Assembly: GCA_963691775.1 (NCBI GenBank)
Contig: OY829369.1
Coordinates: forward strand, 2,542,001-2,606,000
Direction: 5' to 3'
Source of the DNA: JAZBPO01 sp963691775
Lineage (GTDB): Bacteria > Pseudomonadota > Gammaproteobacteria > Pseudomonadales > Azotimanducaceae
DNA: 64,000 nt
Shown here: positions 49,535 through 57,495 of the stretch, in pieces
How the letters are laid out: each line of letters begins with the position of its first letter
Position numbering within the stretch: position 1 is the first letter of the stretch
Position numbers and translations under genes: made by a program
Notes under the pieces: generated by a model
The model's database searches: none
What the model saw: only the letters and a program-made list of their open reading frames with translations
What the model was told of the DNA's origin: nothing

Positions 49535-51745
49535 TCAGGAATTGCGATTGCGCGACAGGCTGATCACCGGCGTAAGCCGACGCAGGCGCCGCATGATGTT
49601 TGCGAGATGGGTGCGGTCGCGCACGCCAAGTTCGATCGTTACGGTGGAAAGACGTGCGTTTCGCTCGACTGTGCCGATCTGTTCGATGTTGGCGTCCGCC
49701 GCCGTGATGGTGGCTGCGAGCTCGGCGATAACGCCTTTGCGTGTTTCCACCTCGAGCCGGAGCTCGGCCGCAAATTCGCCCTCGATCTTTTCAGCCCAGC
49801 GCGCTGGAACGATCTCTTCGCCGTTGCTCCGCATTTCAGCGAGGTTTCGGCAGCTGTCCTGATGTATTACGAGCCCGCGACCGGAAGAGATGTGGCCGAC
49901 GACCGGATCACCGGGAAGCGGATGGCAGCAGCGTCCATAGGACAGCACGAGGCCTTCTGTGCCGCGGATGGCGATCGGGCCACCGCTCTGCACGGACAGG
50001 GCCTCTTCGGTGTCCCCGTCCGGTGCAGTCAGACGCCGTGCGACGGCGTAGGCAACCCGATTGCCTAGACCAATATCCTGCAGCAGCGCGTCGAGCTTGC
50101 TGAACCCCAGCTCCTCGAGCACTGCTTCCAGACGCTCCTTCGGAATTTCCTTCAAGGATGTGTCCGAGTTTGCGAGCGACCTGTTGAGCAGGCGTCGACC
50201 GAGGGCGCGCGACTCGGAAACACGCTGGTGTTTGAGCGCGTGGCGTATCGACGCCCGCGCCTTGCCGGTGACCACGAACGAAAGCCAGTCCGGATTCGGA
50301 CGCGCGTCTTCCGCGGTGATCACCTCGACGGTTTGTCCGCTCTGGAGGGTTACGGATAGAGGCGCGAGGCGGCGGTCGATGCGGCAGGCGACGCACGTGT
50401 TACCAACGTCCGTGTGTACCGCGTAGGCGAAATCCACAGGCGAGGCTCCGGAGGGCAGTTCCAGGATGCGTCCCTTAGGCGTAAATACGTACACCTCGTC
50501 TGGAAACAGGTCGACTTTGAGGTGCTCGATGAACTCCATCGAGTTCCCTGCGCGCTGCTGCATTTCGAGCAGGCCCTTGACCCACTCTCGAGCGCGCGCG
50601 GTTGATGAGGCCGTGCTCTCCTCCTCTGACTTGTACAGCCAGTGGCCGGCAATGCCGTTGGACGCAACTGCTTCCATCTGATGTGTTCGGATCTGAATCT
50701 CAATCGGTACGCCGTGCATGCCGAACAGTGTTGTATGGAGCGACTGATACCCGTTTGCCTTCGGTATCGCGATGTAGTCCTTGAAGCGGCCGGCGAGGGG
50801 TTTGTAGAGCCCATGGACGGCACCAAGTGCGCGATAGCATGTATCGGCGCGGTCTACGACGATGCGGAAGGCGAACACGTCCATGATTTCTGAGAAGGCT
50901 TTCCGCTTCGCCTTCATCTTGCTGTAGATCGAATACAGGTGCTTTTCGCGCCCGCTCACGATGGCCTCGATGCCCTCTGCAGCGAGCGCATCTGCGAGCG
51001 CCTGGCGGATTTCGTCTACGAGCTCGGAGCGATTGCGGCGCGCGGCGCGGACTGCGCGCGCGATGCGCTCGGCGCGCATCGGATAGAGCGCGGCGAAGCC
51101 CAGGTCCTCGAACTCGATGCGCAGATTGTGCATGCCTAGGCGATTGGCGATCGGCGCATAGAACTCCAGGGTCTCGCGGGCGATCCGCTCGCGCTTCTCG
51201 CTGCCAAGCGCCCCGAGGGTACGCATGTTGTGCAAGCGATCCGCGAGTTTCACCAGGATGACCCGGATATCTTTGGCCATCGCCATGGCCATTTTCTGAA
51301 AGTTCTCTGCCTGAGCCTCGGCCCGGGACTGGAAAATGGTAGTGAGTTTGGAGACGCCGTCGACGATCTCGGCCACCTCGAGCCCGAAGCGCGCCCGCAA
51401 GGTGCGTTTGCGGACCCCGGTGTCTTCAATGACGTCGTGGAGCAGAGCGGCCATCAGGGTCTGATGGTCCATATGCATGCCGGCGAGGATGTGGGCAACG
51501 GCGGTCGGATGCGTGATGTAGGGGTGGCCTGTCTTGCGCATCTGCCCGTCGTGGGCCTCCTGCGCATAGGCATATGCCCGCTGCACCTCGGTAATGGCGT
51601 CGTGTTCGAGGTAAGTCTCGAGGCGCTCGGTCAGCACCTCGAGCGTGATGATGGGCTCATCCGCTGGAGAGCGAATCGCCTGGACCGCACTGGGTCGCGC
51701 GCGCGCGCTCCGTTCAGTCGACAGGGCCGTCGTCGTGTCCGACAT
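49535..51745 (-). CDS. spoT: Bifunctional (p)ppGpp synthetase/hydrolase SpoT
   Basis: SpoT sets the alarmone (p)ppGpp level in response to starvation. The 736-aa protein has the HD hydrolase domain (HDVIEDT at 103-109; intact, so hydrolase-competent), the synthetase domain (VFAFRIVVDRADTCYRALGAVH, QSLHTTLFG), a TGS domain (VYVFTPKGRILELPSGASPVDF) and a C-terminal ACT domain. The first 30 or so residues are extra relative to E. coli SpoT. Its start overlaps the 3' end of rpoZ by 32 bp. Confidence 0.96.
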   Translation of the reverse strand: MSDTTTALSTERSARARPSAVQAIRSPADEPIITLEVLTERLETYLEHDAITEVQRAYAYAQEAHDGQMRKTGHPYITHPTAVAHILAGMHMDHQTLMAALLHDVIEDTGVRKRTLRARFGLEVAEIVDGVSKLTTIFQSRAEAQAENFQKMAMAMAKDIRVILVKLADRLHNMRTLGALGSEKRERIARETLEFYAPIANRLGMHNLRIEFEDLGFAALYPMRAERIARAVRAARRNRSELVDEIRQALADALAAEGIEAIVSGREKHLYSIYSKMKAKRKAFSEIMDVFAFRIVVDRADTCYRALGAVHGLYKPLAGRFKDYIAIPKANGYQSLHTTLFGMHGVPIEIQIRTHQMEAVASNGIAGHWLYKSEEESTASSTARAREWVKGLLEMQQRAGNSMEFIEHLKVDLFPDEVYVFTPKGRILELPSGASPVDFAYAVHTDVGNTCVACRIDRRLAPLSVTLQSGQTVEVITAEDARPNPDWLSFVVTGKARASIRHALKHQRVSESRALGRRLLNRSLANSDTSLKEIPKERLEAVLEELGFSKLDALLQDIGLGNRVAYAVARRLTAPDGDTEEALSVQSGGPIAIRGTEGLVLSYGRCCHPLPGDPVVGHISSGRGLVIHQDSCRNLAEMRSNGEEIVPARWAEKIEGEFAAELRLEVETRKGVIAELAATITAADANIEQIGTVERNARLSTVTIELGVRDRTHLANIMRRLRRLTPVISLSRNRNS

Positions 51746-52001
51746 GAATGGGCTCGGGCTCCGGGAGCTTGAAGCCGAACTCGTCCTCGTCCTTACGATC
51801 CACCTCGTCGAGGATGGAAACGTCTACGTGGCCGTCGGCGATCTCGCGCAGGGCGATGACGGTGGGCTTGTCATTCTCTTCTGCCACGTGCGGGTCCTTC
51901 CCGCCAGTGGCGAGCTGACGCGCCCGCTTGGAAGCAATCATGACGAGTTCAAAGCGGTTCTCGACCCGCTCGAGGCAATCCTCGACGGTAATACGTGCCA
52001 T
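51714..52001 (-). CDS. rpoZ: DNA-directed RNA polymerase subunit omega
   Basis: Omega is a small assembly subunit of RNA polymerase that also forms a ppGpp site. The 95-aa protein begins MARITVEDCLERVENRFELV and continues ASKRARQL and DNKPTVIALREIADG, all typical. It is encoded between gmk and spoT, the standard position, and overlaps the spoT start. Confidence 0.96.
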   Translation of the reverse strand: MARITVEDCLERVENRFELVMIASKRARQLATGGKDPHVAEENDKPTVIALREIADGHVDVSILDEVDRKDEDEFGFKLPEPEPIHVGHDDGPVD

Positions 52002-52102
52002 CGGTATCTCCGGGGGCGCGCGTTCAGGAGTCGAGCGCGCCCAGCCTTGGTGAAGCGAGCCGCGCATTGTAGGGAGGCAACACCGCTGTCGTCCAGCTGG
52101 CG

Positions 52103-52738
52103 TCAGTGATCGAGGAGGCCCGCCAGCAGGGCGGCGCTTGCCTCGCGCGCTCGCGCCAGCCGTGCGCGTTCCGCTCTGAAGATTGCCAACAGGTCGTTCG
52201 TCGCCGTCTCGAAACTGTCGTTGACGATGAGGTAATCGAACTCCACGTGATGGGACATTTCCTCGGTTGCTTCCGCAAGGCGTCGTTCAATGGCTCTCGG
52301 ATCGTCTTCGCCCCGCCCGCGCAGACGCTCTTCGAGCACGGCGCGTGACGGCGGCATGATGAAGATGCCGACCGTCTCGGGACGTAGACGGCGGATCTGC
52401 TGCGCGCCCTGCCAATCTATCTCGAGGATTACGTCGCGGCCGAGCTCACGCGTTTCGTCCACCCAAGCGGACGACGTCCCGTAATAGTTTCCGAAGACGC
52501 GGGCATGTTCGAGGAAATCACCTTTGGCGATCATTGCCTCGAAACGATCATGGTCCGTGAAATGGTAGTTGACGCCGTCTCGCTCGGTAGGCCGCCGGCC
52601 GCGGGTCGTGAAGGAAACCGATACGGAGAGCCGGCGGTCTTGTTCGAGCGCCGCTTTCACGAGGCTCGTCTTCCCGGCGCCAGACGGGGCCGCAACCACG
52701 AACAGAGCGCCGCGGCCTGCGATCCTGGGTCCGCTCAT
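52103..52738 (-). CDS. gmk: Guanylate kinase
   Basis: Gmk phosphorylates GMP to GDP. With the ATG at 52738 the protein has 211 aa and opens MSGPRIAGRGALFVVAAPSG, followed by the P-loop APSGAGKTSLVKA, SVSFTTRGRRPTERDGVNYHF (GMP binding), and DVILEIDWQGAQQIR. An open frame continues 22 residues upstream into yicC but is not conserved. The distance to yicC is 28 bp. Confidence 0.96.
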   Translation of the reverse strand: MSGPRIAGRGALFVVAAPSGAGKTSLVKAALEQDRRLSVSVSFTTRGRRPTERDGVNYHFTDHDRFEAMIAKGDFLEHARVFGNYYGTSSAWVDETRELGRDVILEIDWQGAQQIRRLRPETVGIFIMPPSRAVLEERLRGRGEDDPRAIERRLAEATEEMSHHVEFDYLIVNDSFETATNDLLAIFRAERARLARAREASAALLAGLLDH

Positions 52739-52766
52739 GCCTTGGGCGCCTCCGCGTCGACGTGCA

Positions 52767-53633
52767 TCACTCGATGTTCTGAATCTGCTCACGAATCTGC
52801 TCAATCAGCACTTTCAGGTCTACCGCCCGCAGTGCTACGCCCGCGCTGCTTGCCTTCGCGGCCAGCGTATTCGCTTCGCGATTGAGTTCCTGGGACAGAA
52901 AGTCGAGCCGCCGCCCCGCAGGTCCGCTCGCGGACAGCGTGCGACGAAACTCGGCGACGTGGGCCTCAAGGCGATCGAGTTCCTCGGCGACGTCGGCCTT
53001 TTGCGCAAGCAGGGCCACTTCTTGTTCTAGCCGGCCCTCGTCGAGTTCTACGGCCAACTCAGCCACGCGAGCGGCCAGCCGTGTCCGGAGCGCAGAAACC
53101 AGTGTTCCTGCGTCTGTACGAACCTCGGCGACGATGTCCTCGATGCCTGTCAGGCGTGTCTCGATAAGCTCCGCCAGGCGACCGCCCTCGCGGGCACGAT
53201 GCTCGATGAAGCCGTCGAGCACTTCGGTGAAGAGTGCGTCGAGCTCAGCGCCGAGGGTGTCTTGATCGGGCTCTCGCTCTTTCAATACCCCTGGCCAGCG
53301 CAGGAGCTCCAGCGGGTCGGCGGGGCCCAGGGACGCGCCGAAGCGGGCGCGGATGCCCTCAGCGAGCATTGCGATCGCATCAAGACGATGCTCGTCGACG
53401 GAAAGGTCCGGATCTGAAACCCCAAGAGACAGGCGTGCAGATAGCTCTGCCTTGCCGCGATCGAGGCGCTTGCGGAGCACTTCTCGAAGTTCAGGCTCGA
53501 AGGGTCGCAGGGTGTCCGGCAGGCGCAGGCTCACATCGAGGTAGCGGTGGTTTACCGAGCGCAGCTCGACGACAAGTCGTCCCTGTGAGCCTTCCCGCTC
53601 ACCGCGTGCAAAGGCGGTCATGCTGTGGATCAT
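52767..53633 (-). CDS. yicC: YicC family protein (endoribonuclease-type)
   Basis: This conserved family has recently been linked to RNA cleavage and small-RNA turnover. The 288-aa protein opens MIHSMTAFARGEREG, the family signature, and has VELRSVNHRYLDVSLRLP in the N-terminal domain and DFLSQELNREANTLAAKA in the C-terminal DUF1732 domain. The ATG at 53633 matches the family start. It heads the yicC-gmk-rpoZ-spoT-ridA cluster and is divergent from rph. Confidence 0.95.
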   Translation of the reverse strand: MIHSMTAFARGEREGSQGRLVVELRSVNHRYLDVSLRLPDTLRPFEPELREVLRKRLDRGKAELSARLSLGVSDPDLSVDEHRLDAIAMLAEGIRARFGASLGPADPLELLRWPGVLKEREPDQDTLGAELDALFTEVLDGFIEHRAREGGRLAELIETRLTGIEDIVAEVRTDAGTLVSALRTRLAARVAELAVELDEGRLEQEVALLAQKADVAEELDRLEAHVAEFRRTLSASGPAGRRLDFLSQELNREANTLAAKASSAGVALRAVDLKVLIEQIREQIQNIE

Positions 53634-53780
53634 CGCGCCGGCTGACTCCGCTCGCGGTGGATAAGGGAGGCAGAGTCTAGGAAATCCACCGCCTGATTGC
53701 CTCTGCGCTCGCCCAGGTGTCACCGAGCCGGCAAGAGCGCGGTGCTATGATCAACGCGATTCCTTCAGAAAGTGAGCCCC

Positions 53781-54506
53781 ATGACCATGCAACGACCGAG
53801 CGGTCGGACGCCCGACGCGCTCCGTGATGTGCGCTTCGAGCGCAGCTTTACCAAGCACGCAGCCGGATCTGTACTCGTTTCCTTTGGTGATACTCGCGTG
53901 CTGTGCACGGCGTCGGTCGACACGGGCGTGCCTCCGTTCTTGCGGGGCCGCGGCAGCGGCTGGCTCACCGCCGAATACGGGATGCTTCCCGGCGCTACGC
54001 ATACGCGCAGCGATCGAGAGGCTGCGCGTGGCAAGCAGAGTGGCCGCACTCAGGAGATTCAGCGACTCATCGGTCGCTCGCTTCGCGCTGCCGTGGATCT
54101 CGAGGCGCTTGGCGAGTACACGGTCCGCCTCGACTGCGACGTGCTGCAGGCCGATGGCGGCACACGGACGGCTTCCGTTACTGGAGCGTGCGTGGCCCTC
54201 GTGGATGCACTCGACTGGATGCGGCGCACGGGCAGGCTCAAGGCCGACGTGCTCAAGGCCATGGTGGCTTCTGTTTCTGTCGGAATTTATGAAGGGACGC
54301 CGGTGCTCGATCTCGACTATGCCGAGGACTCCAGTGCCGAAACCGACATGAACGTCGTCATGATTGAATCCGGCGGTTTCATCGAGGTGCAGGGCACGGC
54401 AGAGGGAGCGCCCTTTGCGGGTGTGGAACTGGACGCCATGCTAGCCCTTGCGCAGAGCGGGGCGGAAAAGCTCTTCGCGGCCCAGCACGCGGCACTGGCC
54501 CGTTGA
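53781..54506 (+). CDS. rph: Ribonuclease PH
   Basis: RNase PH is a phosphorolytic 3'-5' exonuclease trimming tRNA precursors. The protein has the family core RPSGRTPDALRDV, AAGSVLVSFGDTRVLCTAS, GRGSGWLTAEYGMLPGAT, RSDREAARGKQSGRTQEI and LQADGGTRTASVTGACVAL, all conserved. A GTG at 53772 and an ATG at 53787 are alternative starts. A TATGAT hexamer 30 bp upstream is a possible -10. Length is 241 aa, normal. Confidence 0.96.
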   Translation: MTMQRPSGRTPDALRDVRFERSFTKHAAGSVLVSFGDTRVLCTASVDTGVPPFLRGRGSGWLTAEYGMLPGATHTRSDREAARGKQSGRTQEIQRLIGRSLRAAVDLEALGEYTVRLDCDVLQADGGTRTASVTGACVALVDALDWMRRTGRLKADVLKAMVASVSVGIYEGTPVLDLDYAEDSSAETDMNVVMIESGGFIEVQGTAEGAPFAGVELDAMLALAQSGAEKLFAAQHAALAR

Positions 54507-54567
54507 ATCTATCGGAAACGTCTCCGGACGATGAGAGGTGCACGAACGCATGAGCGCAGGGTCCGAC

Positions 54568-55212
54568 ATGCAGGTGCGCCGCGCTGCGCTTCTCGATCTC
54601 GCCGTGGACAAGGGCGTGCTCCGTTTCGGGGAGTTCGAGCTGAAGTCCGGCCGAAGGAGCCCCTACTTTTTCAACGCGGGCCATTTCGACGATGCCGCAT
54701 CGATGACTGCCCTCGGCGACGCTTATGCGGCGACGATCGTGGAAGCTGGCCTCGATTTCGACGTGCTCTTCGGCCCGGCTTACAAAGGCATACCGCTCGC
54801 CGTTGCTACGGCGGGATCGCTTGTTCGAAATCACGGCGTTGATTGCGGTATTGCGTACAACCGCAAAGAGGCCAAGGATCACGGGGAGGGCGGTCAGACC
54901 GTCGGCGCGCCGCTTGCCGGGCGTGTGGTCCTGGTCGACGATGTAATCACGGCGGGCACCGCGATCCGGGGGGTGTTGCCCTTGATTGCCGGCGGAGGCG
55001 GCACCTTGTCTGCGGTCGTTACGATGCTCGATCGGCAAGAACGCGGCATAGGCCAACATTCCGCGATCCAGGAACTCGCGGCGGAACTGAGCGTGCCTGT
55101 AATCAGCATCCTTACTCTCGAGGATCTGATCGGCTGGCTCGAGACTACGGGACGCAAAGAGGAGCTTGCGCGCGTAGCGGAGTACCGGGAGCGCTACGGC
55201 GCGGACGGTTAA
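54568..55212 (+). CDS. pyrE: Orotate phosphoribosyltransferase
   Basis: PyrE makes OMP from orotate and PRPP in pyrimidine synthesis. The ATG at 54568 (preceded by AGGG) gives 214 aa that line up with E. coli PyrE from the first residue: VLRFGEFELKSGRRSPYFFN, FGPAYKGIPLAV, YNRKEAKDHGEGG, and the PRPP motif VLVDDVITAGTA. Upstream in-frame starts at 54538 and 54550 are possible. Its place after rph is common in gammaproteobacteria. Confidence 0.95.
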   Translation: MQVRRAALLDLAVDKGVLRFGEFELKSGRRSPYFFNAGHFDDAASMTALGDAYAATIVEAGLDFDVLFGPAYKGIPLAVATAGSLVRNHGVDCGIAYNRKEAKDHGEGGQTVGAPLAGRVVLVDDVITAGTAIRGVLPLIAGGGGTLSAVVTMLDRQERGIGQHSAIQELAAELSVPVISILTLEDLIGWLETTGRKEELARVAEYRERYGADG

Positions 55213-55222
55213 GGAGACTCCG

Positions 55223-55885
55223 ATGGGAGGCTTGGCTTCACGGCAGCCACGTCTGCGGCGGAGCGCCATCAGGTGGGTAGGCGCCGCAATGGTCATGGGT
55301 CTTGCGTCAACGGCCGCGGGTGCCGAGCTCTTTCGCTATCGCAACAGCGATGGCGTCGTTGTGTTGGCGAACACGATTCCCGCGGAGTACGCGAGCAATG
55401 GCTACACGGTCATCGATCATCGAGGCCGCGTGCTGCGCGTCGTCCCAAGGCAATTGAGCGGGGCCGAACTCGCCGCGCGGGCCGAAGCCGAAGCTTCGGA
55501 GCGCGCGGCCCAGGCTGAACGTCTCGCGCGACGCCGCGCGGACGAGGAACTTCTCCGCCTGTACAGCACGCCTGAAGATGTTGATCGCGCCATGGAACGC
55601 AAGCTGGCGTCGATCGAGGGTGCCATCGACACGGTCAAGGCGAACATTCAGCGCCTGCGTACGCAGAAGAGGAACCTTCAGGCACAGGCCGCCGAGATCG
55701 AGCGCAGCGGCCAGAGCCTGCCGCAGAACATTCTGTCCGGAATCCGGTCCATCGACGACCAGATTGCAGAGAAGGAACGCGAGATCGAGTCTCGCGAAAC
55801 GGAGGTTCTCGCGACGCGGGCGGGATATGAAACTGATCGCGACCGGCTGCGTTACCTGCTTGGGCTGAGCAACAGCGGCGCTTGA
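55223..55885 (+). CDS. DUF4124 domain exported protein with coiled coil
   Basis: The 220-aa product starts 10 bp after pyrE. It has an N-terminal signal peptide ending near TAAGA, then a DUF4124-like module (ELFRYRNSDGVVVLANTI), and a long charged coiled-coil region (about residues 85-200) with heptad-like Ala/Glu/Arg content. The family is common in Xanthomonas- and Pseudomonas-related genomes and its function is not established. It probably lies in the periplasm. It is convergent with slmA. Confidence 0.75.
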   Translation: MGGLASRQPRLRRSAIRWVGAAMVMGLASTAAGAELFRYRNSDGVVVLANTIPAEYASNGYTVIDHRGRVLRVVPRQLSGAELAARAEAEASERAAQAERLARRRADEELLRLYSTPEDVDRAMERKLASIEGAIDTVKANIQRLRTQKRNLQAQAAEIERSGQSLPQNILSGIRSIDDQIAEKEREIESRETEVLATRAGYETDRDRLRYLLGLSNSGA

Positions 55886-55964
55886 CGCAGCTGCGCAGGC
55901 CGCCGCTCCGCATAGCTGGTGGGACGGCCGGGGTGTGTCGCTCGTCCTATCCGACGAAGGGTAC

Positions 55965-56564
55965 TTACTTTGCCTCTGTGAAAAGCGCGCCCGCGAGCAT
56001 CGACCACTCCACTTCGAAGTGCTCGGTCGGTGCTCGGCGAAACTCCGAGCGCACGAACTGGGCAATACGCCCTTCGGCAAGGGCAAGCATGGTGTTTGCT
56101 GCAATGTTCGCTGGAACCGTCGAGCGGATGCCGACCGTGATTTCGCCCTCGCGCAGAATGGTGCGCAGTTCCGTTTCAACGCGGTCGTGGAACTGGGCCA
56201 TGCGGCGGCGCAGGCGATCTGTTTCACCTGCGAGCGCATCGCCCGTGATCAGGCGAGAGAAGCCTGGGTTGCGCTCGCAGAAGGACAGCAAGAGCAGAAG
56301 CACGCCGCGGCAGCGTGCCCTGGGATCTTCGGATTCGGCCAGCACCCGTGGAGTTCTTGAGAAGACGGTTTCTTCGATGAACTCGATCAAGCCTTCGAAC
56401 ATGCGTGCCTTGCTCGGGAAGTGACGATAGAGCGCCGCCTCGGAGACGCCGACCTCCTGAGCGAGCGCTGCGGTTGTAATCCGAGAACCCGGCCGCGACT
56501 CGAGCATGGTCGCGAAGGTTTGCAGGATCTGTTCGCGCCGCTGTCCCGGCGAGCCTCGGGGCAT
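55965..56564 (-). CDS. slmA: Nucleoid occlusion factor SlmA
   Basis: SlmA is a TetR-fold protein that binds SBS sites and blocks Z-ring formation over the nucleoid. The 199-aa product has the HTH (RITTAALAQEVGVSEAALYR, then HFPSKARMFEGLIEFIEE), which matches E. coli SlmA almost residue for residue, and ends RSEFRRAPTEHFEVEWSML. It sits between pyrE and argB, as in related genomes (ttk position). Confidence 0.94.
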   Translation of the reverse strand: MPRGSPGQRREQILQTFATMLESRPGSRITTAALAQEVGVSEAALYRHFPSKARMFEGLIEFIEETVFSRTPRVLAESEDPRARCRGVLLLLLSFCERNPGFSRLITGDALAGETDRLRRRMAQFHDRVETELRTILREGEITVGIRSTVPANIAANTMLALAEGRIAQFVRSEFRRAPTEHFEVEWSMLAGALFTEAK

Positions 56565-56595
56565 CGATAGGGTCCTCTTTTATCGTTCTCGACGG

Positions 56596-57495
56596 TCAGT
56601 CGTGCGCGGTGATCAGCGTGCCGATGCCCGTGCGGGTGAAGATCTCGAGCAGCACTGCGTGCTCGACGCGTCCGTCGATGATGTGTGCGCTGCGGACCCC
56701 AGCCTCCACAGCCTCCAGTGCATGGCGAATCTTAGGCAGCATTCCCCCATGGATCGTGCCATCGGCGATCAGCCCCTGCACGCTTTCCGCGGATAGCCCC
56801 GTCAGAAGAGTGCCCTCCGCGTTGAGCAGCCCGGGCGTATTCGTGAGCAGCATGAGCTTTTCGGCCTTCATGGCTTCGGCCACCCGGCCGGCGACAACGT
56901 CGGCGTTGATGTTGTACGAGGTTCCATCCTCGCCGGTTCCGATCGGTGCGATGACGGGTATGTACTCGGAGCCGAGCAACAGGTCGATGACCTCGCGGTT
57001 CACAGCTTCAACTTCGCCCACATGACCGATATCGATGATCTCAGGCGTCTGGTGCTCGGGGTCCGGGCGCGTGATGGTCATGCGTCGAGCCTCGATAAGT
57101 CGGCCGTCCTTGCCTGTCAGCCCGACCGCTCGTCCGCCCTGAGAATTGATGAGTCCGACGATCTCCTTGTTGACGAGCCCGCCGAGAACCATCTCGACAA
57201 CATCCATGGTTGCGGCGTCGGTCACGCGCATGCCGTCGACGAAGTGCGTCGGAATCGCAAGCCGTTCGAGCAGGTCTCCGATCTGCGGGCCGCCCCCGTG
57301 GATGATGATGGGGTTAAGGCCTACGAGCTTCATGAGCACGACGTCGCGGGCGAAGGAGGCCTTGAGGGCCTCGTCCACCATTGCGTTGCCGCCGAACTTG
57401 ACCACGATCGTCTGGCCCTGGAATTGCCGGATGTACGGCAGGGCCTCGGTCAGAACGTGTGCGACCTCGCGCGCCTCTACGCTTCCGGGCAACAT
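56596..57495 (-). CDS. argB: Acetylglutamate kinase
   Basis: ArgB phosphorylates N-acetylglutamate in arginine synthesis. The ATG at 57495 gives 299 aa beginning MLPGSVEAREVAHVLTEAL; the open frame extends upstream over algC and is a shadow. Motifs include VVKFGGNAMVD, NPIIIHGGGPQIG, VNKEIVGLIN, NINADVVAGRVAEA and LTNTPGLL. The start codon overlaps the algC stop (ATGA). The sensitivity to arginine feedback cannot be judged. Confidence 0.96.
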   Translation of the reverse strand: MLPGSVEAREVAHVLTEALPYIRQFQGQTIVVKFGGNAMVDEALKASFARDVVLMKLVGLNPIIIHGGGPQIGDLLERLAIPTHFVDGMRVTDAATMDVVEMVLGGLVNKEIVGLINSQGGRAVGLTGKDGRLIEARRMTITRPDPEHQTPEIIDIGHVGEVEAVNREVIDLLLGSEYIPVIAPIGTGEDGTSYNINADVVAGRVAEAMKAEKLMLLTNTPGLLNAEGTLLTGLSAESVQGLIADGTIHGGMLPKIRHALEAVEAGVRSAHIIDGRVEHAVLLEIFTRTGIGTLITAHD

